Shown here: positions 23,730 to 25,615 of the stretch, in pieces
How positions within the stretch are numbered: position 1 is the first letter of the stretch
How the letters are laid out: each line of letters begins with the position of its first letter
From: Prevotella sp. UBA2746
GTDB taxonomy: Bacteria > Bacteroidota > Bacteroidia > Bacteroidales > Bacteroidaceae
Reading direction: 5' to 3'
NCBI GenBank assembly: GCA_002353555.1
Contig: DEJO01000049.1
Location: 131-25,745 of the forward strand
DNA length: 25,615 bases
Notes under the pieces: generated by a model
What the model was told of the DNA's origin: nothing
What the model saw: only the letters and a program-made list of their open reading frames with translations
The model's database searches: none
Made by a program: the position numbers and the translations under genes

Positions 23730-25607
23730 ATGACGAAGAAGACATTACGCACACTCTCTCCCCCCTTCTGGTTTGTAGACATGAAGCATCGGCGGCTACA
23801 ACTGATGGTGACGGGAAACAACATCGCTGGGGCATCGGTGACGACAGACTATCCCGGAGTCTCCATCGAGGACGTGGTGTCTTTGGATTCACCCAACTAC
23901 CTCTTCGTCTATATGAATATAGCAGCGGCAAAGGCGGGCAACATGCAACTGACTTTCAGAAAAGAAGGATGGACGGAAACTATCGAATACCAACTGAAAC
24001 GGCGTGAGAAACGGGGTGAAGAGCGCAAAGGGTTCTCTAATGAGGACGTCCTGTACCTGCTGATGCCTGACCGTTTTGCACAAGGCACAGTGAGAACAGG
24101 CAAGCCATCGGAGCTGAAAACAGAGACATCGGATAGCAAACAGGTCGTAGACCGTTCGCAACCTTCTCTGCGGCATGGCGGCAACCTGGACGGAATCAGC
24201 GAACACCTGGACTATTTCGTAGAACTGGGGGTGACGGCACTGTGGCTTACACCCGTGCAGGAGAATGCTTCTCCCGACTCCGGAAACGGACACTCCACCT
24301 ATCATGGCTATGCCATCACCGACTACTATAGTGTTGATCCGCACCTCGGCTCAAACGAAAGCTACCGCCAACTGGTGGATGCTGCTCATGCCAAAGGACT
24401 GAAAGTGGTGATGGACATGATCTTCAATCATTGCAGTATTGACCATCCGTGGACGAAAGACATGCCGTCGAAAGACTGGTTTCATTTTGTGCAGAATGAT
24501 GGTAGTTTGTCGATGAAACCGGAGAATAACGTCGAATTTCTGCAAACATCCTATAAGCTGACACCAGTCTTAGACCCTTACGCTTCGCAGGTAGACAAGA
24601 AAGAGACGGTGGAGGGGTGGCTTGTACCGACCATGCCCGCCTTGAACCAACGTAACCCGCACTTGATGGCCTACCTGATACAAAACAGTATCTGGTGGAT
24701 AGAGACTGTCGGCATCGATGGCATAAGGATGGACACCTATCCCTATGCCGACCGTGAGGCGATGGCGCAATGGATGGAAAGGCTCAATAAAGAGTATCCC
24801 AACTTGAATACCGTAGGGGAGACATGGGTGGCGGAGCCGGCATATACGGCGGCTTGGCAGCAGAGTTCGCCAATCCAGCCTGATGACTCTCATCTGAAAA
24901 CGGTGATGGACTTTGCCTTTTTTGACCGGATCAACAAGGCGAAACACGAGGAAACAGATGACTGGTGTACGGGATTCAACCGTATTTATAATACGCTTGC
25001 ATACGATTATCTGTATGCAGACCCTTCATCGGTGATGGCATTCATAGACAACCACGACACCGACCGCTTCCTGGGAAATACCAAAGACCCCACCATGCTC
25101 AAACAGGCACTGGCACTGTTGCTCACCATCAACCGCATACCGCAACTGTATTATGGAACGGAAATCCTGATGAACGGCACGAAGTTCTTTACTGATGGTG
25201 ACGTTCGGCGCGACTTTCCGGGTGGTTTTCCACAGGACATCCGCAATGCATTTACCCGTAAGGGGCGCACAAGCGCCGAGAATGCAATGTTCGACTGGCT
25301 GTCAAGACTACTTCATTGGCGCAAAAACAGCGAAATCATCGCAAAAGGACGGCAGGTTCAGTTCATTCCGTATCAAGGAATATACGTTGTTGCACGTCAA
25401 CTGAAGACGATAATGGCGACCGGCAGAAACACAACAGTGCTTACCATCCTGAATGGCAAGCACTCGTCCAATGTAGTAAAGGTTGCGCGCTATGCAGAAC
25501 TCATCGGTGATGCAAAGGCTGCTACAGACATCATCACAGGTGAAAGCATCGATCTCACACACGACTTCGAGCTGGCTCCAAGCGCCACACTCATCCTTCA
25601 GTTCTAA
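23730..25607 (+). CDS. GH13 alpha-glucanase (SusA/neopullulanase-like), cytosolic form
   Basis: 625 aa from the ATG at 23730. The frame is open further back into malQ, but that part is out-of-frame malQ sequence and gives no signal peptide. N-terminal beta domain (about 10-95: WFVDMKHRRLQLMVTG, SIEDVVSLDSPNYLFVYMNI), as in SusA and cyclomaltodextrinases. Then the GH13 barrel beginning DVLYLLMPDRFA, with nucleophile D335 (GIRMDTYPY), acid/base E364 (TVGETW) and transition-state D443 (FIDNHDTDRF), and a C-terminal beta domain. All catalytic residues are present. It is expected to hydrolyse maltodextrins, pullulan or cyclodextrins. Bacteroides SusA is periplasmic; this protein has no export signal, fitting a cytosolic partner of the adjacent malQ. 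Confidence 0.92.
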   Translation: MTKKTLRTLSPPFWFVDMKHRRLQLMVTGNNIAGASVTTDYPGVSIEDVVSLDSPNYLFVYMNIAAAKAGNMQLTFRKEGWTETIEYQLKRREKRGEERKGFSNEDVLYLLMPDRFAQGTVRTGKPSELKTETSDSKQVVDRSQPSLRHGGNLDGISEHLDYFVELGVTALWLTPVQENASPDSGNGHSTYHGYAITDYYSVDPHLGSNESYRQLVDAAHAKGLKVVMDMIFNHCSIDHPWTKDMPSKDWFHFVQNDGSLSMKPENNVEFLQTSYKLTPVLDPYASQVDKKETVEGWLVPTMPALNQRNPHLMAYLIQNSIWWIETVGIDGIRMDTYPYADREAMAQWMERLNKEYPNLNTVGETWVAEPAYTAAWQQSSPIQPDDSHLKTVMDFAFFDRINKAKHEETDDWCTGFNRIYNTLAYDYLYADPSSVMAFIDNHDTDRFLGNTKDPTMLKQALALLLTINRIPQLYYGTEILMNGTKFFTDGDVRRDFPGGFPQDIRNAFTRKGRTSAENAMFDWLSRLLHWRKNSEIIAKGRQVQFIPYQGIYVVARQLKTIMATGRNTTVLTILNGKHSSNVVKVARYAELIGDAKAATDIITGESIDLTHDFELAPSATLILQF

Positions 25608-25615
25608 TAGCCTTT

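Overview
The window looks like a chromosomal segment from a Prevotella-like member of the Bacteroidales. The grounds are type IX secretion genes (porU, porV), secreted enzymes ending in type IX C-terminal sorting domains, promoter boxes of the Bacteroidetes type (TTTG about 20 nt upstream of TAnnTTTG) instead of sigma70 -35/-10 boxes, weak Shine-Dalgarno signals, and the intergenic hairpin families common in Prevotella genomes. No mobile element, rRNA, tRNA or CRISPR array was seen.

Layout. (1) 1-4498: a tandem pair of secreted, multidomain PL9-type pectate lyases. The first is cut by the window edge; each is followed by a C-rich hairpin terminator. (2) 4499-4821: an array of three nested palindromic elements, the last of which carries an intact Bacteroidetes promoter. 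(3) 4822-10950, plus strand: a fumarylacetoacetate hydrolase-family enzyme, the type IX sortase porU, the shuttle porV, and ispF of the MEP isoprenoid pathway. (4) 10951-11603: a 653-base non-coding stretch. It holds a minus-strand promoter, a possible 16-residue ORF and an intrinsic-terminator-like hairpin (a candidate small transcript), plus a perfect TTGAT-N4-ATCAA box and a 14-bp palindrome upstream of the next gene. (5) 11604-13653, plus strand: two overlapping glycosyltransferases (GT4 then GT2). (6) 13723-18454, minus strand: an M23 peptidase with LysM, and a probable operon read as DJ-1/PfpI protein, ispD, recG. (7) 18581-25607, plus strand: NAD kinase, an ABC exporter half-transporter overlapping it by 4 bp, a CBM20-containing malQ, and a GH13 alpha-glucanase with no signal peptide.

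How the genes relate. The PL9 lyases carry the sorting domain that PorU and PorV handle, so exported cargo and part of its secretion machinery lie a few kb apart. IspF and IspD supply two MEP-pathway steps but sit in different operons on opposite strands. MalQ and the GH13 enzyme are both predicted to be cytosolic and together suggest intracellular maltodextrin or glycogen-derived glucan turnover. Most of the window is conserved housekeeping or envelope content. The least explained parts are the small transcript/ORF at 11236-11462 with its neighbouring palindromes, and the promoter-bearing hairpin array at 4567-4790.
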